NCBI GenBank assembly: GCA_032716605.1
Contig: CM064552.1
Span: forward strand, 10,396,671-10,460,670
Direction: 5' to 3'
DNA: 64,000 nt
From: Paralithodes platypus
Lineage: Eukaryota > Arthropoda > Malacostraca > Decapoda > Lithodidae
This document shows positions 40,199 to 49,259 of the stretch, in pieces. How positions within the stretch are numbered: position 1 is the stretch's first letter; each line of letters begins with the position of its first letter. Both the position numbers and the translations under genes were made by a program. Under the pieces are notes generated by a model, which searched no databases, had not been told where the DNA came from, and saw only the letters and a list, made by a program, of their open reading frames with translations.

Positions 40199-42112
40199 TT
40201 GCAGGTTCTGCTAGTGCTCTTCCGCCTCGGCCGCCCTCCTCACCTACCTCTGTGCTCCCAGTTTAGGGTGAGTACGGATACCTGTTTGCATGTGTGTTCC
40301 TGTTTCCCCATGCTCCTTCCCTGGTTCTTCTTGGACATTCTCTCCACTTACTCCTTCGACGTGCTGATTATGGTGTGTGTTCTTCTAGTGCAGGTCGGCT
40401 GCCTTGCTTTCGCCTTGGTTGTCGCTCCCCGTGCTTGGAGAGCCACAAGTCCTGCTTGCGCCACTCGCTCTGTGTGTCCTCTACGGCCTACCTCCCTGCT
40501 CTGTGTGGCACGTGTCTGGCCCTGGTGGTTGTGCTGCTCCATGGCCCTGGTTCCTCGGCGGCGGCTGTGGCCTCTGCTTCCCTTCCGTCGGTGTGGACGA
40601 TGGTCTCCCGCCACATTAGGACTGTGGGCCACCGTTCCCCGGCCTTTGTTGCCGACCGGATCCGCGTCGCCCTGGGTATCCCTGACCCGACTGCAGGCCG
40701 TTCACCTGGCCCTCTCCCTGCTCGGGCCCTCTCCCCTGGGTCCCGCAGCCGGTCGTCCCATCGTCGGGGGGTTCCCCGGCTCCGTCCACGCTCTCGCTCG
40801 CCTCGTCGTCCTCCTGATCGCCTTGCCGACGCCCATCGCCCTCGTCATGGTTCTCGCCCTGAGGCCGGGATTAGCGGCTCTGCCCCTGTGCTCCCTCTCC
40901 TGGCCTCTACGGATAGGGGCTCTACTCCCTTCCGCCCGCTTCCCCAGCCCAGACGACTTCCTCTTACGTTGTCCTCTCCGCGCGCGGTTGTTCATGCTGT
41001 AGCTGGCCCTCTGCTCCCTCCTCCTACACTGTCCAGGAGGATCCGCCTGGATGTCGTTGCTTCTCCTACTTCACCTGCTTCAGTGCCTATTCTTCCTTCA
41101 CGGTCTCGTCCCACGGTGGTGGTCCCTCCCTCCTCCGCCTCGGTGTCGGGCCGCCCTGTTATCTCAGCCCCGGGGATCCTTGCTCTGTTTCGCCCCGCGG
41201 CTCCTTCTGGCCTCCTTTCACCCGGCCAGCCTTCCCACTCCCGTCGTCCTGCTCCTCCTCATTCTTCTCTTCCTGACCTTCACTTACCGTCTCGCCAGGG
41301 GGGTACCCCTCCTCTTGCCTCGGTGGGGTTTCGCGAGGTTTCGGGGTCCCCTTTCTCAGGGGCTGACGTGTCGCTGGAAGAGGGGAATGGTGCTGTTTCC
41401 CCCTCGGCCGTTCGTGATCGGGGACGAGTCCCTCAACGGCGACACAACCGTCGTCGCTCGCCTTCCTTGGGCCGCGACGCTGCTGGTTCGTGTCGTGGGT
41501 CTCGCTCCCGCTCACGCTCGCCCCTGCGGGCCGACCAATCTGGGGGGGGGGGTCGCCTCTCTCGGATCGATTGTTGGCTATGCAGGGCTGGGTTGTGTCA
41601 CACTTCGTCGGGCGCTTGGAGTCGATGGAAGACTCCCTCTTCTCGCCCTTCTTGGCGGTGACTCACCCTCAGCGCCTCACCCTACCTACCCCTGCTACGG
41701 TCCCCCTCCCTTCTGCAGGCCTACGCTCTGGTCAGACTTCAGCCGCCCTGACATCCTTCCGGCTGTTCAGTCCCTGGCTGTGTTGACAGGTTTGTGCGAC
41801 GCCGGTACGCCTGGCTTAGCCATCATGCTCGGTCACCCTCTCCCATTGGAGGCCTGGTTTGCTGAGGCCTTCGACTTCACACACCGATCCGTCGACGGCT
41901 CTCCTTCCGTCCCTCCCCCGGAGTCATCACTGATTTTGCCTCCTCTTGTGTCTGTCGGCGGGTTGGACGGCGCGTTCTGGTCCTGGATGAGCGCGCCCGT
42001 TCTTGAACTTTGTTCTATTGCTACCCCGTTCTTCTCTCACCCGGATCAGCCCTCTGTCGCCACGGTTTTTCCCTTGCGACAGAGGGTGACGGACTTATTG
42101 TCTTGTCTTTAG
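40199..42112 (+). pseudogene. gag-like region of DIRS copy 1 (frames shifted)
   Basis: One long frame (about 40294-41661) has a Cys-rich start (CFRLGCRSPCLESHKSC, CVSSTAYLPALCGTC) and a long Ser/Pro/Arg-rich middle (SRSRSPLRADQ), as in DIRS gag-like proteins. The C-terminal part continues in other frames: SLFSPFLAVTHPQ-like, PLPLEAWFAEAFDFTHR, and after 42112 LGSLQTSVHHLRLFEASAPG and RQGLLSSALYT. The frame changes show it is not translatable as one protein. No zinc knuckle is visible. Confidence 0.65.
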
Positions 42113-42838
42113 GTTCCCTCCAGACGTCTGTTCACCACCTGCGGCTTTTCGAGGCGTCTGCGCCAGGCGATCTTCGCGAGGGTTTGGACCGCGTTCAGCG
42201 GGTCCACCTTCGGCTCGCGGTGTCTTTGGTTCCCGGCCTGAAGGCGGTTTTGTGCGCGGCAACTTGGTAACGCCCGACGGTACGGTCTTCGTTCTGCCGG
42301 CCGGCCCCCTTGGTTATTCGTCAGGGTTTGTTGTCCTCTGCGCTATATACGTCGGGTTTTTTTAAGCAGGATGCTTGGGAATGCTACGCTTCTCTGTCGG
42401 CGGCCCCTGCTTCCGACACGCGACGCCGCGCTGTGTCGTTACGGACCCTGCTTACGTCACGCACCGACGCGCTGTGCCGCGCACGGGGTCTTCTCAGTCC
42501 CGTCCTTCTGCCGGTCCTCTTCGGGGTGCTGCTGCAAGTGCTGCCGCCTTGCACGGGCGCAGGACTGGGTTGTTGCTGGCCAGTGCGTCGGTTCCGCCTC
42601 GCACTTCTGTTCTTGCCCCTTTCATCCCCTCCGTGTCGGGGCTGGCCGGCCTTCCACTTCCGGCCGCCCTTCGAAGGGGTCAGCCCCGCGCCGGCCTGGG
42701 GTTGGGGTGGCCCGCCCTTTTCGACGAGGTTGGGGGGGGGCGGGGGTAGAGGAGGTCAACGTGGCGCTCATGCCCGCACGGCCCGTACCGGGGGTACCTC
42801 CACATCAACACAATGTGTAGTTCTCTGGGTCGGCCTCT

Positions 42839-43951
42839 TTGTTCTCCTTCTCGCCTGGCCGACCGGGTCGCTCCCCTCCTCTCGGGTGCTCCCTCGGGTT
42901 GTTTTCGCCCTTGCGCCCCTCGGTAGCCGCGAGGGACGTTGGGGGCGGCGGGTTGCGCGGAGGGGTCTCACCTGGAGGTGGACGTCCAGACCCCCACTCC
43001 GCTCTTGTCACCGACACCGGCCCATCTCTTCAGAGGTGGCCCACGTGTTCACTTCCATGCCCGAGCTGGGTAGCGTCGAGGGAGTTGACCGCCGGTCACC
43101 CGGTTTTCCTCTCCCGTGTCTTTCTGGTACCGTCGACGAACTGCGACGCGATGCGACCGGTGGTAGATCTGTCGGCCTTCACCGGGCACATCGTGCACCC
43201 ACGGTTTCAGATGCTGCCGGTACCCCTGGTACGCCTGGCCCTGTGCCCTCTGTCGTGGGTAGTGTCGCTGGCCCTCCAGGATGCGTCTTGGCTCGTTCCT
43301 CTCCATCCTCGCTTCCGGCGATTCTTGGCCGTTCGGACTTCCGATCGTGTGTTCCTGTTCGACGGCCTTCCCTTCGGTCTCCACATCGCGCCGCAGATCT
43401 TCTCCGCACTGGTGGGGCAGGCTCTGGGTCCTCTCCTCAGGAGCGGGCTCCAGATCCTGTTTTCCTTGGCCGATTGGTTGGTAGTTTCCGACGCCCTAGG
43501 ACTGTGCATTGGCGACGCCCTCACAGTCGTTCGCAGCATCGCCCGGTTAGGGTTCCCCTTCGATGTTCCCAAGTCACGCTTGACCCCGTTGCGTGTCGTG
43601 CCATGGGTCGGTCTCGCATGGGTTTTGTCCGGCGCTACGGTGACCCGGGGTCTGCCGGCCGCGGTGCACCTTCGGTGGACGGTCTTCACCGTGTTGCACT
43701 CGGTCTCCCTCCCGGGGTGGCTCTGGGACTCGTTCGTGGGTTCGCTGCATTGGGCCGCTCTGCCCCTTCCCTTAGGGAGCCTCTGGCTACGCCGCCTCCT
43801 CCTCATGGGCACCGCGGTGTTTCCGTTGCCCCTATGGATCGGCTCCTGCCGCTCCCGCGTACCGTTCGCCGACGCTTCGGTCGCTGGGTTGCTCGGGGCT
43901 CGCTCTCTGCGGCTGTGCCCTGGACCGCCCCCCCGCCGACGGTCTGGGTAG
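42839..43951 (+). pseudogene. reverse transcriptase of DIRS copy 1
   Basis: The frame includes CDAMRPVVDLSAFTGHIVHP, VVSLALQDASWLVPLHPRFR (motif A), VFLFDGLPFGLHIAPQIFSA (motif B region), LQILFSLADWLVVSDALG (motif C) and FPFDVPKSRLTPLRVVPWVG. DIRS RTs normally have LDLxDAY and YLDDW; here the first Asp of each is Ala (43271-43273 and 43468-43470), so the enzyme should be dead. The frame is open to a stop at 43949-43951, also present in copy 2. Confidence 0.82.
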
Positions 43952-44365
43952 CCACAGATACGTCGAGCGAGGTTGGGTGAGGTTCCCAATCGAACCTGGG
44001 ACGTCCACTTCCCGGCAGATGGGTGGGTCTCCCTCCTCTTACCCGTCTATGCCCTCGGACTGTTGGTTCCTTTGTTCTTCCTGCGGGACCACGCGCTGGC
44101 CCTTCGGGGTAAGTCGGTGGCCTTCGGGTTGGACACTCAGACAAGCTGTCCCCTGTTTCCTTATGCGGGGGTCCTCCAGGTCGTTGACTCTATTGGGGTC
44201 TCGGTGGAGTTGTTCTTCCTCGCGGACCGACACCCCTTCTCCTTGCATGCCTCCTCCCTGCCCGGGCCTGCCACCCTTTGGGCGGCCGCCCTGTCGAGAG
44301 GGCAGGGCGTTCTTGTAGAATGGGCGATGAAACGGACTGTGTTCGCCGACCTCGCGGCTTCCTGA
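43930..44365 (+). pseudogene. RNase H region of DIRS copy 1
   Basis: VWVATDTSSEVG is the first RNase H strand with its Asp. VSLLLPVYALGLLVPLFFLR follows, where the family has NxLEL, so the catalytic Glu appears replaced by Gly. Then come KSVAFGLDTQTS (second Asp) and GVLVEWAMKRTVFADL, a block that often follows RNase H in DIRS pol. The frame differs from that of RT. Confidence 0.7.
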
Positions 44366-44676
44366 GGTGTTCTGGAGGTCGCCTTGTTCGCATCGGGGGT
44401 GCCGCGCCAGTTGCCTCTGGACCTCTCCCTCCGACCTCGCGCTCCGGGGGGGGTCCGGACGCTTTCATGGTAGCCTGGTGCGGGTGGCGGTCGATATACA
44501 TCTTTCCGCCACCAGACGCGCTGTTGATGCGCCCAGTCCTCGCGAAGCTGCGGCTGTACCACGGCTGCGTCTGGCTCCTCGCGCCTCTGTGGCCGGCACG
44601 GACTTGGTCCGCCCGGTTGCCGCGGTGGTGCCCGAGTCCGGTCCCTCTACCTGTCTCCGGCTTCCACTTGGGCTAG
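44366..44676 (+). pseudogene. methyltransferase-like segment of DIRS copy 1
   Basis: VALFASGVPRQLPLDL-like, DAFMVAWCGWRSIYIFPPPD, ALLMRPVLAKLRLYHGCVWL and LAPLWPARTWSARLPRW match the DAM-like methyltransferase segment of DIRS1 pol (DLFAT...DAF..W....FPP....VLxKL....LxAPxWP..PW). It is split over two frames. Its role in DIRS elements is unknown. Confidence 0.7.
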
Positions 44677-44697
44677 GTTGGGGACCTGCGGACCTCT

Positions 44698-45843
44698 TTG
44701 GCCTTCGCATCATGCTTGTTCATGTGGCACGGTGGCTCCCGGTCCCCGGCCGTGCCCTGCCTGACTTCCTGCAGCGTTCCTGGCCGTCTTCTCCTTGGGG
44801 GCCTCCCGGGTCCCGCTGGAGTTCTTTTACTAGGTGGCTCCAGGCCACTCGCCTGCCAGTTGGCTCTCCTTCCCTCGTCCTACGCTCCTTGTTTCACCTC
44901 TTCCGTACACGTCGCTTTCCAGTCGATGCTATACGTACCCACTTGTCTGCCGTCCGGGGGGTTCTTTGGGTCCGTCGCTGGGCTGGTCGTTCCGCCACAG
45001 GAGCTGGATTCCTTCCTGACGGCTGCCTTCCGGGATCGACCGCCTCCGCGCCAGGTCCCTCCGCAGTGGAATCTGGGGCGGGCTCTGGTCCTTCTGGCTT
45101 CCCCAACGTATACAAGGGCCGCTCCGCCGGTTCCGTTGCTCGGGCGTCCACTCTTCCTTGTCGCTCTGGCCACTGGGGATCGGGTGTCTGCACTAGCGGC
45201 ATTGTCACGGCCCCGGGACTGCGTGCGATTCTCCCCGTCCTTGCATGGCGTCTCGTTCGCCTCCTCCCCTCCTTTTGTTACCACGCATGGGGGGGAGGCC
45301 CCCGTTTTCCGGCCTTTCGCCGTCCAGGCTTTACGGCGTGGGCATCCTCGCCATGTGTTGTGCCCGGTGTCAGCCTTGCACTCCTCTGTTGCGTCTGTGG
45401 CGCCGCCTTCGGGTACTGCTGTGTGGGTGTCTCCTCGGACAGGTGGGAGGCTCTCGCAGGTGCAGATGGGCCGCCACGTTTGTCGGACCGTTCGTGCCCG
45501 TCACCCTGTTTGTAGGGGTTCTGCGTGCGATGTCAGATCCTTTGCTGCCTCCTTCCGGTTCCTGCCACGTCGATCCTTCCCTGCCAACGCCTCAGCGGTT
45601 TTGTGGTCTTCTATCAATTCCTTCATCTCCTCCTACCTCTCCGTGTCCAGTGTTCGACCCCCTCGGCCGGTGATTGCTCTCGAGGGTCGTGTTTCCTGGT
45701 GCTCTGGCGAAGATCCCTGGTCTTCCCCCCTTGTCCCTCGTTCTTTTCCTTTGTTTTTTTTGACAAAGGGGGGGGGGGGAGGGGTGTACGGGTTTGCAAC
45801 ACTGGATTGCAAGTTTGGGATTCTGTATTGTTCCAGTACATAA
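44698..45843 (+). CDS. tyrosine recombinase of DIRS copy 1 (open frame, His to Cys)
   Basis: The catalytic fold lies in an uninterrupted frame: LFLVALATGDRVSALAALSR (first Arg, 45181-45183), HPRHVLCPVSALHSS, GSACDVRSFAASFRF, then WSSINSFISSYL (nucleophile Tyr, 45634-45636). The HxxR box reads CDVR (Cys codon 45526-45528; Arg 45535-45537), so one catalytic residue is lost, while copy 2 has HDVR. The N-terminal SAM-like part (RTRRFPVDAIRTHLS) is partly in another frame. The enzyme joins circular cDNA to the genome. Confidence 0.85.
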   Translation: MAFASCLFMWHGGSRSPAVPCLTSCSVPGRLLLGGLPGPAGVLLLGGSRPLACQLALLPSSYAPCFTSSVHVAFQSMLYVPTCLPSGGFFGSVAGLVVPPQELDSFLTAAFRDRPPPRQVPPQWNLGRALVLLASPTYTRAAPPVPLLGRPLFLVALATGDRVSALAALSRPRDCVRFSPSLHGVSFASSPPFVTTHGGEAPVFRPFAVQALRRGHPRHVLCPVSALHSSVASVAPPSGTAVWVSPRTGGRLSQVQMGRHVCRTVRARHPVCRGSACDVRSFAASFRFLPRRSFPANASAVLWSSINSFISSYLSVSSVRPPRPVIALEGRVSWCSGEDPWSSPLVPRSFPLFFLTKGGGGGVYGFATLDCKFGILYCSST

Positions 45844-46137
45844 GTGTTTTTGCCACATTGAAAATTGTGTTTTGTTCTTGTGTTCAGTGTTTTTGTTGGT
45901 TTTTGAAGAAAAGGGATTTTGGGTACAGTACCTTTTTGGTTTCAGACAAGTCTATGTATTTGCATTACTATGAATGACGGGCATGTGTTAAAACTGTTCT
46001 TTTTAGCTACTCCTCAGTTTTTCACTCTTTTATTAAACTCTCTTGTTTAAATTGTGTCTTTGTCATTCGTAATTTTGTTTTATGCATTGGTTTTTTTGAT
46101 AGGTTGGGCTTGGATGTCCTCCTCCTATTTGTTATGC

Positions 46138-46251
46138 AGCCTTGACGTTGGATTTGCCAAGACTACTAACAAATTGGGAGGTTTGACGTACCTCCCAACC
46201 TACCAAATAGGAAAACCTACTATTTGGTAGTAGTCTTGGAAAATCCAACGT
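46138..46251. repeat. internal complementary region, DIRS copy 1
   Basis: Its first half (46138-46175) is the reverse complement of the element's left tip (38653-38690); its second half is the reverse complement of the right tip up to 46663. The two meet at ACAAATTGGGAGG, which in reverse gives the circle junction CCTCCCAATTTGT. This is the template bridge used by DIRS elements to close their DNA circle. Confidence 0.92.
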
Positions 46252-46313
46252 ACATAATACCCTCCCTCACGCCGGACCCCTGCCCATCCGCGTTCTTCTG
46301 CTGACGTGAGATG

Positions 46314-46663
46314 TGATGACAAGAGAGGGTTGCTCATGCGCACGTTCGACAGGGATCTGCACATGACGGAACACGGGATGGGCCTTAAGCGGTAACTAAG
46401 GTAAACCCCTTTTTCTTCTCTTCTATGCTTTTTTCACCTTCGGTGGTAGTTTTGGTTAATGTACAACGTCTCCTAGAGCAAGATAAGGAGTAGACTCTAG
46501 ATGTTTTCTTTTTAACCGCGGTTGGAATGACGACATAGCAGTCAAAATAGACAAATCGTCATTGCAATTAGGTTAATAGCCTTGACGTTGGATTTTCCAA
46601 GACTACTACCAAATAGTAGGTTTTCCTATTTGGTAGGTTGGGAGGTACGTCAAACCTCCCAAT
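46314..46663. repeat. right inverted terminal repeat and extension, DIRS copy 1
   Basis: 46314-46607 pairs with the left repeat. The extension 46608-46663 has two small foldbacks (CTACCAAATAG/CTATTTGGTAG and TTGGGAGGTACGT-type arms) and ends GTCAAACCTCCCAAT. Confidence 0.9.
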
Positions 46664-47082
46664 ACATGCACACACATACATACTGTACAGAGAGAGAGAG
46701 AGATAGACAGACACAGATATGATAGACAGGGGGTAAAGTTAAATATAAAAAAATCTATGCAAGAACGGAACCACCCCAAATACCTCAAGGCAACCCATCA
46801 GGGCAAGAGCAGCCATTTTTGAGACTATTGTACATTTGGCACTCTGATGTTCCATAGCTACCATGAGGTTGTACTTTATTATTGTACAGCAACTTCATTA
46901 ACAAATTGATTGAAATATATGTGGATCTTTCAAAAATTCACTAAATTCACTAAATTTCAACAACTTATTTGACTCCTTCAAGCTACATAACTATATTATA
47001 TATTTTATTAATCTCTCAACTTGAGAGAAGACACTTGCTGCAGATAGTCTTGCCTTTTAAAAATAATAATAATAATCGTCTG
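46664..47082. other. intron sequence
   Basis: AT-rich DNA with an ACACACATACATAC and GAGAGAGAGA patch at 46670-46705. No gene or clear element is seen before the SINE. Confidence 0.6.
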
Positions 47083-47335
47083 GTTACTTATATAGCGCCC
47101 GTATATCCTCCTTCTAGGATTCTCAAGTGCTTGACACTTCTTTAATCAACCAGAGATCATTACCCATCTCCCTTACTCATGGAGAGATAGTAACCGCCAG
47201 CTAAATCTCATAAAAACTTTTCAATCTGCTGGGATTGAACGCGAGACCGCGCCACTGGCGTGGCACCAAACAAACTCCCAGGTAAGACTCTAGTATACTT
47301 CCCTGTGTCACCTATCCGTGCCCTGCCAGCCTCGG
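47070..47335 (-). mobile_element. tRNA-derived SINE, minus strand
   Basis: On the minus strand TGGTGCCACGCCAGTGGC (A-box region) and GCGTTCAATCCCAGC (B box) head the element. The body includes GTCAAGCACTTGAGAATCC and GCGCTATATAAGTAACCAGA, a 3' domain shared by many animal SINEs, and it ends in an ATT repeat. Confidence 0.72.
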
Positions 47336-47611
47336 CAGTGCCATGCCAAGACAGCACCAATATCAAAGCTTAATTATATAGTACTGTATTGGCTGTTTTT
47401 CCCCTAAGTCTACAGGCATACCTCTTATTAGTCGTCTTATATAATAATAAAGTTATTAAAAGTATAAAATAAAAATAGAAGAAGAATGTCACGCAGTAGA
47501 ATGCGTGAAGCACAAAAAGATGAAGACCCCCTTAACTCCTGGGGGGATACTGCAAAGAAACTTTCTAAAAAGAAGTACTATACTGGTACAGTATATAGTT
47601 TAGTGACGCAC

Positions 47612-47726
47612 CTACTCTAAGCCTAAAGTTATTGAATGAGTGTTTGTTGACGTCCTCCAGCCGGGCCTTCATCTCCAGAGCAAAGTCCACCAGGGCACAC
47701 AGGTGGGCGTGGTTGTCCTCAACATC
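47612..47726 (-). CDS. adenylyl cyclase exon C
   Basis: This 115-nt exon lies between a TTTTGCAG acceptor and a GTGCGT donor. It encodes DVEDNHAHLCALVDFALEM, then KARLEDVNKHSFNNF and RLRV, the C2 helix leading into the strand before GxxxGPxxxGVIGA. The last base completes a Gly codon with exon D (G|GA). A diverged second copy of this exon lies 280 bp upstream in the same intron (48010-48092). Confidence 0.88.
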
Positions 47727-47784
47727 CTGCAAAAGTTATTACTTTGTACAGTCGGTTCAAGGTATTACGAATAAATTACCCTTT

Positions 47785-48000
47785 ACCCCTTAAGATAAAT
47801 TTGTACAGATTTCATTAGAAATATGTCCTGGTCAAGTTATCATAAATTGCAGGCTCACTATTGCTCAGCAGGAAAAATTTGACACCTGAATGGCTCGCTA
47901 ATTCTCGCAAGGAAAAATTTGACACATAAATGGGATGAAACATCTCATAATCGCCATACTAATGGGGTAAAATATCATAAAATCACCAAACTAATTGTAG
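47785..48000. repeat. dispersed degenerate repeat, copy 4 of 4
   Basis: It has CCCCTTAAGATAAATTTG, GGCTCACTATTGCTC, TTTGACACCTGAATGG and ATCGCCATACTAATGGGG in the order seen at 55-245, 1015-1240 and 1280-1565. It lies between the two versions of cyclase exon C. Confidence 0.6.
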
Positions 48001-48009
48001 AAAACAAGT

Positions 48010-48092
48010 AGTTGAAAGAATGTTTGTTGATGTCCTCCAGCTTGGCATTCATCTGCAGGGTACACAGGTGGTTGTGACTGTCCTCAAAATCC
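48010..48092 (-). pseudogene. decayed tandem duplicate of adenylyl cyclase exon C
   Basis: On the minus strand, after a plausible CAG acceptor, the sequence reads [27 protein letters not shown] and Y. This is clearly related to exon C (DVEDNHAHLCALVDFALEMKARLEDVNKHSFNN) but five codons are missing between CxL and the MxAxLED helix. The reading frame survives, yet the end of the exon (RLRVG) and a good donor are gone; only a weak GTTTTC follows. A pseudo-exon is most likely. An alternative, mutually exclusive exon cannot be excluded without transcripts. Confidence 0.7.
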
Positions 48093-48205
48093 TGAAACAG
48101 TCGTATATGACCACACAGATAGTACAAGCTAAGAAGAGTGCATAAAATTACAAACTTCCTCTTTGTACTGTACATATATATTTTAACATATATAAACCAA
48201 CTAAC

Positions 48206-48312
48206 CTTTTCTGTAGGATTGAGCCCAGACGCTGCCATGTATGTGCTGCCGATGGTCTTGATTTTCTCAATACTGATGAAGCGTCTTTCATCCAGTAACT
48301 CATCAAAGTCAG
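48206..48312 (-). CDS. adenylyl cyclase exon B ([10 protein letters not shown] exon)
   Basis: This 107-nt exon has a polypyrimidine/CCAG acceptor at its right edge and a GTTAGT donor at its left. It encodes [20 protein letters not shown] followed by [15 protein letters not shown]. The EKIKT lysine is the conserved purine-binding residue of C2. The short NPTEK loop matches the variable region that differs between cyclase isoforms. It ends in phase 0, which agrees with the GAT start of exon C. Confidence 0.9.
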
Positions 48313-48736
48313 CTGGAAAATTAGAAAAACAATGAAGAGGTAAAATCAAAGCATGCATTTTCCAATCACTAGTGCCAAAAATTAGCCAAAATTACTTTCA
48401 ATGCCTCCATGACCCAATTTCTCCCTCTATCTACCCATCGCAATCTTCCACAAGACTTACAACTACTGTTCAACAATACACAAATCAACCCTTCATCTTC
48501 TCTCAATATTCTTGGTTTATCTTTTTCACCCGACCTTTCTTGGAAAGATCATATTACCACTCTTGCTAAAACAGCTTCCCAGTAGTTAGGTGTGCTCAAC
48601 CGTCTCTGTGGAATTTTCACCCCTACACATCTTTTTTTTTTTTTTTTTTTTTTTTCTATGTGATTGAGGGAGGCAAAAGGCAGAATTGCCTATAGCGAGT
48701 GCCTCCCCCATAGTTGAAAGAGTGACAGGGCCAAAA

Positions 48737-49237
48737 TCAAGGGACGATCGAGCCAAAATGCCTGGACACACAGAGTTTGAAGCAATTTAAGTCATAGGAA
48801 GAGGGAAAGACTGATTCTGGGAGAGAGTTCCAGAGCTCAGCTGTTGAGTAGAAGAAAGTTTGAGAGTAATGTTTCACTCTTGGGTTAGAGAGCTGCACAG
48901 AGTAGGGGTGGGATTGAGTTGCAAGACGAGTACCACATGCCCTACGTAAAGGAGGTGGTATGCACTGGGAAAGCTCTGAGGAACACTGATTATTATAGTA
49001 GCGATAGAATAGCGAGAGAGATGCAACATTGCGGCGGAGAGAGAGAGATTGCAGAGAGTTGGTGAGTGGACGGGAGTTAATGATACGAAAGGCCTTCCTT
49101 TCAACTTTGTCTAGGAGAGCGGTGTGAGAGGAACCTCCCCACACATGTGAACAATACTCAATACAAGGACGCACTATGCCCCTGTACAGAGCAAGAAGCT
49201 GTGTTGGGGAAAAGAACCCCCTAAGGCAGTTGAGCAC
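48737..49237 (-). CDS. LINE ORF2 C-terminal frame (minus)
   Basis: The open frame LYRGIVRPCIEYCSHVWGGS, DKVERKAFRIINSRPLTNSL, RRACGTRLATQSHPYSVQLS, FFYSTAELWNSLPESVFPSS, then CVSRHFGSIVP-stop is the conserved C-terminal region of Jockey/CR1-group ORF2. It is complete to the stop. Confidence 0.82.
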   Translation of the reverse strand: MLNCLRGFFSPTQLLALYRGIVRPCIEYCSHVWGGSSHTALLDKVERKAFRIINSRPLTNSLQSLSLRRNVASLSLFYRYYNNQCSSELSQCIPPPLRRACGTRLATQSHPYSVQLSNPRVKHYSQTFFYSTAELWNSLPESVFPSSYDLNCFKLCVSRHFGSIVP

Positions 49238-49259
49238 ACCCAGCTTCTGGGAGGCTGCC

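Larger units (their letters stand above)
38653..46663 (+). mobile_element. DIRS-like tyrosine-recombinase retrotransposon, copy 1
   Basis: It is an 8.0-kb element with inverted terminal repeats (38661-38952 and 46314-46607), a 56-bp right-end extension (46608-46663) and an internal complementary region (46138-46251). Protein order is gag-like, RT, RNase H, a methyltransferase-like segment and tyrosine recombinase: the DIRS1 layout. There is no duplication at the insertion site, as expected for recombinase-mediated integration of a circle. It is GC-rich against an AT-rich surrounding. Reading frames are broken in several places. The sister copy is at 55839-63865. Confidence 0.92.

Noticed and set aside
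40000..46000. Many long open frames on both strands of the GC-rich DIRS copies
   Set aside because: High GC depletes stop codons in all frames. Only frames matching gag-like, RT, RNase H, methyltransferase-like and recombinase motifs are kept; antisense Arg/Gly-rich frames are shadows.
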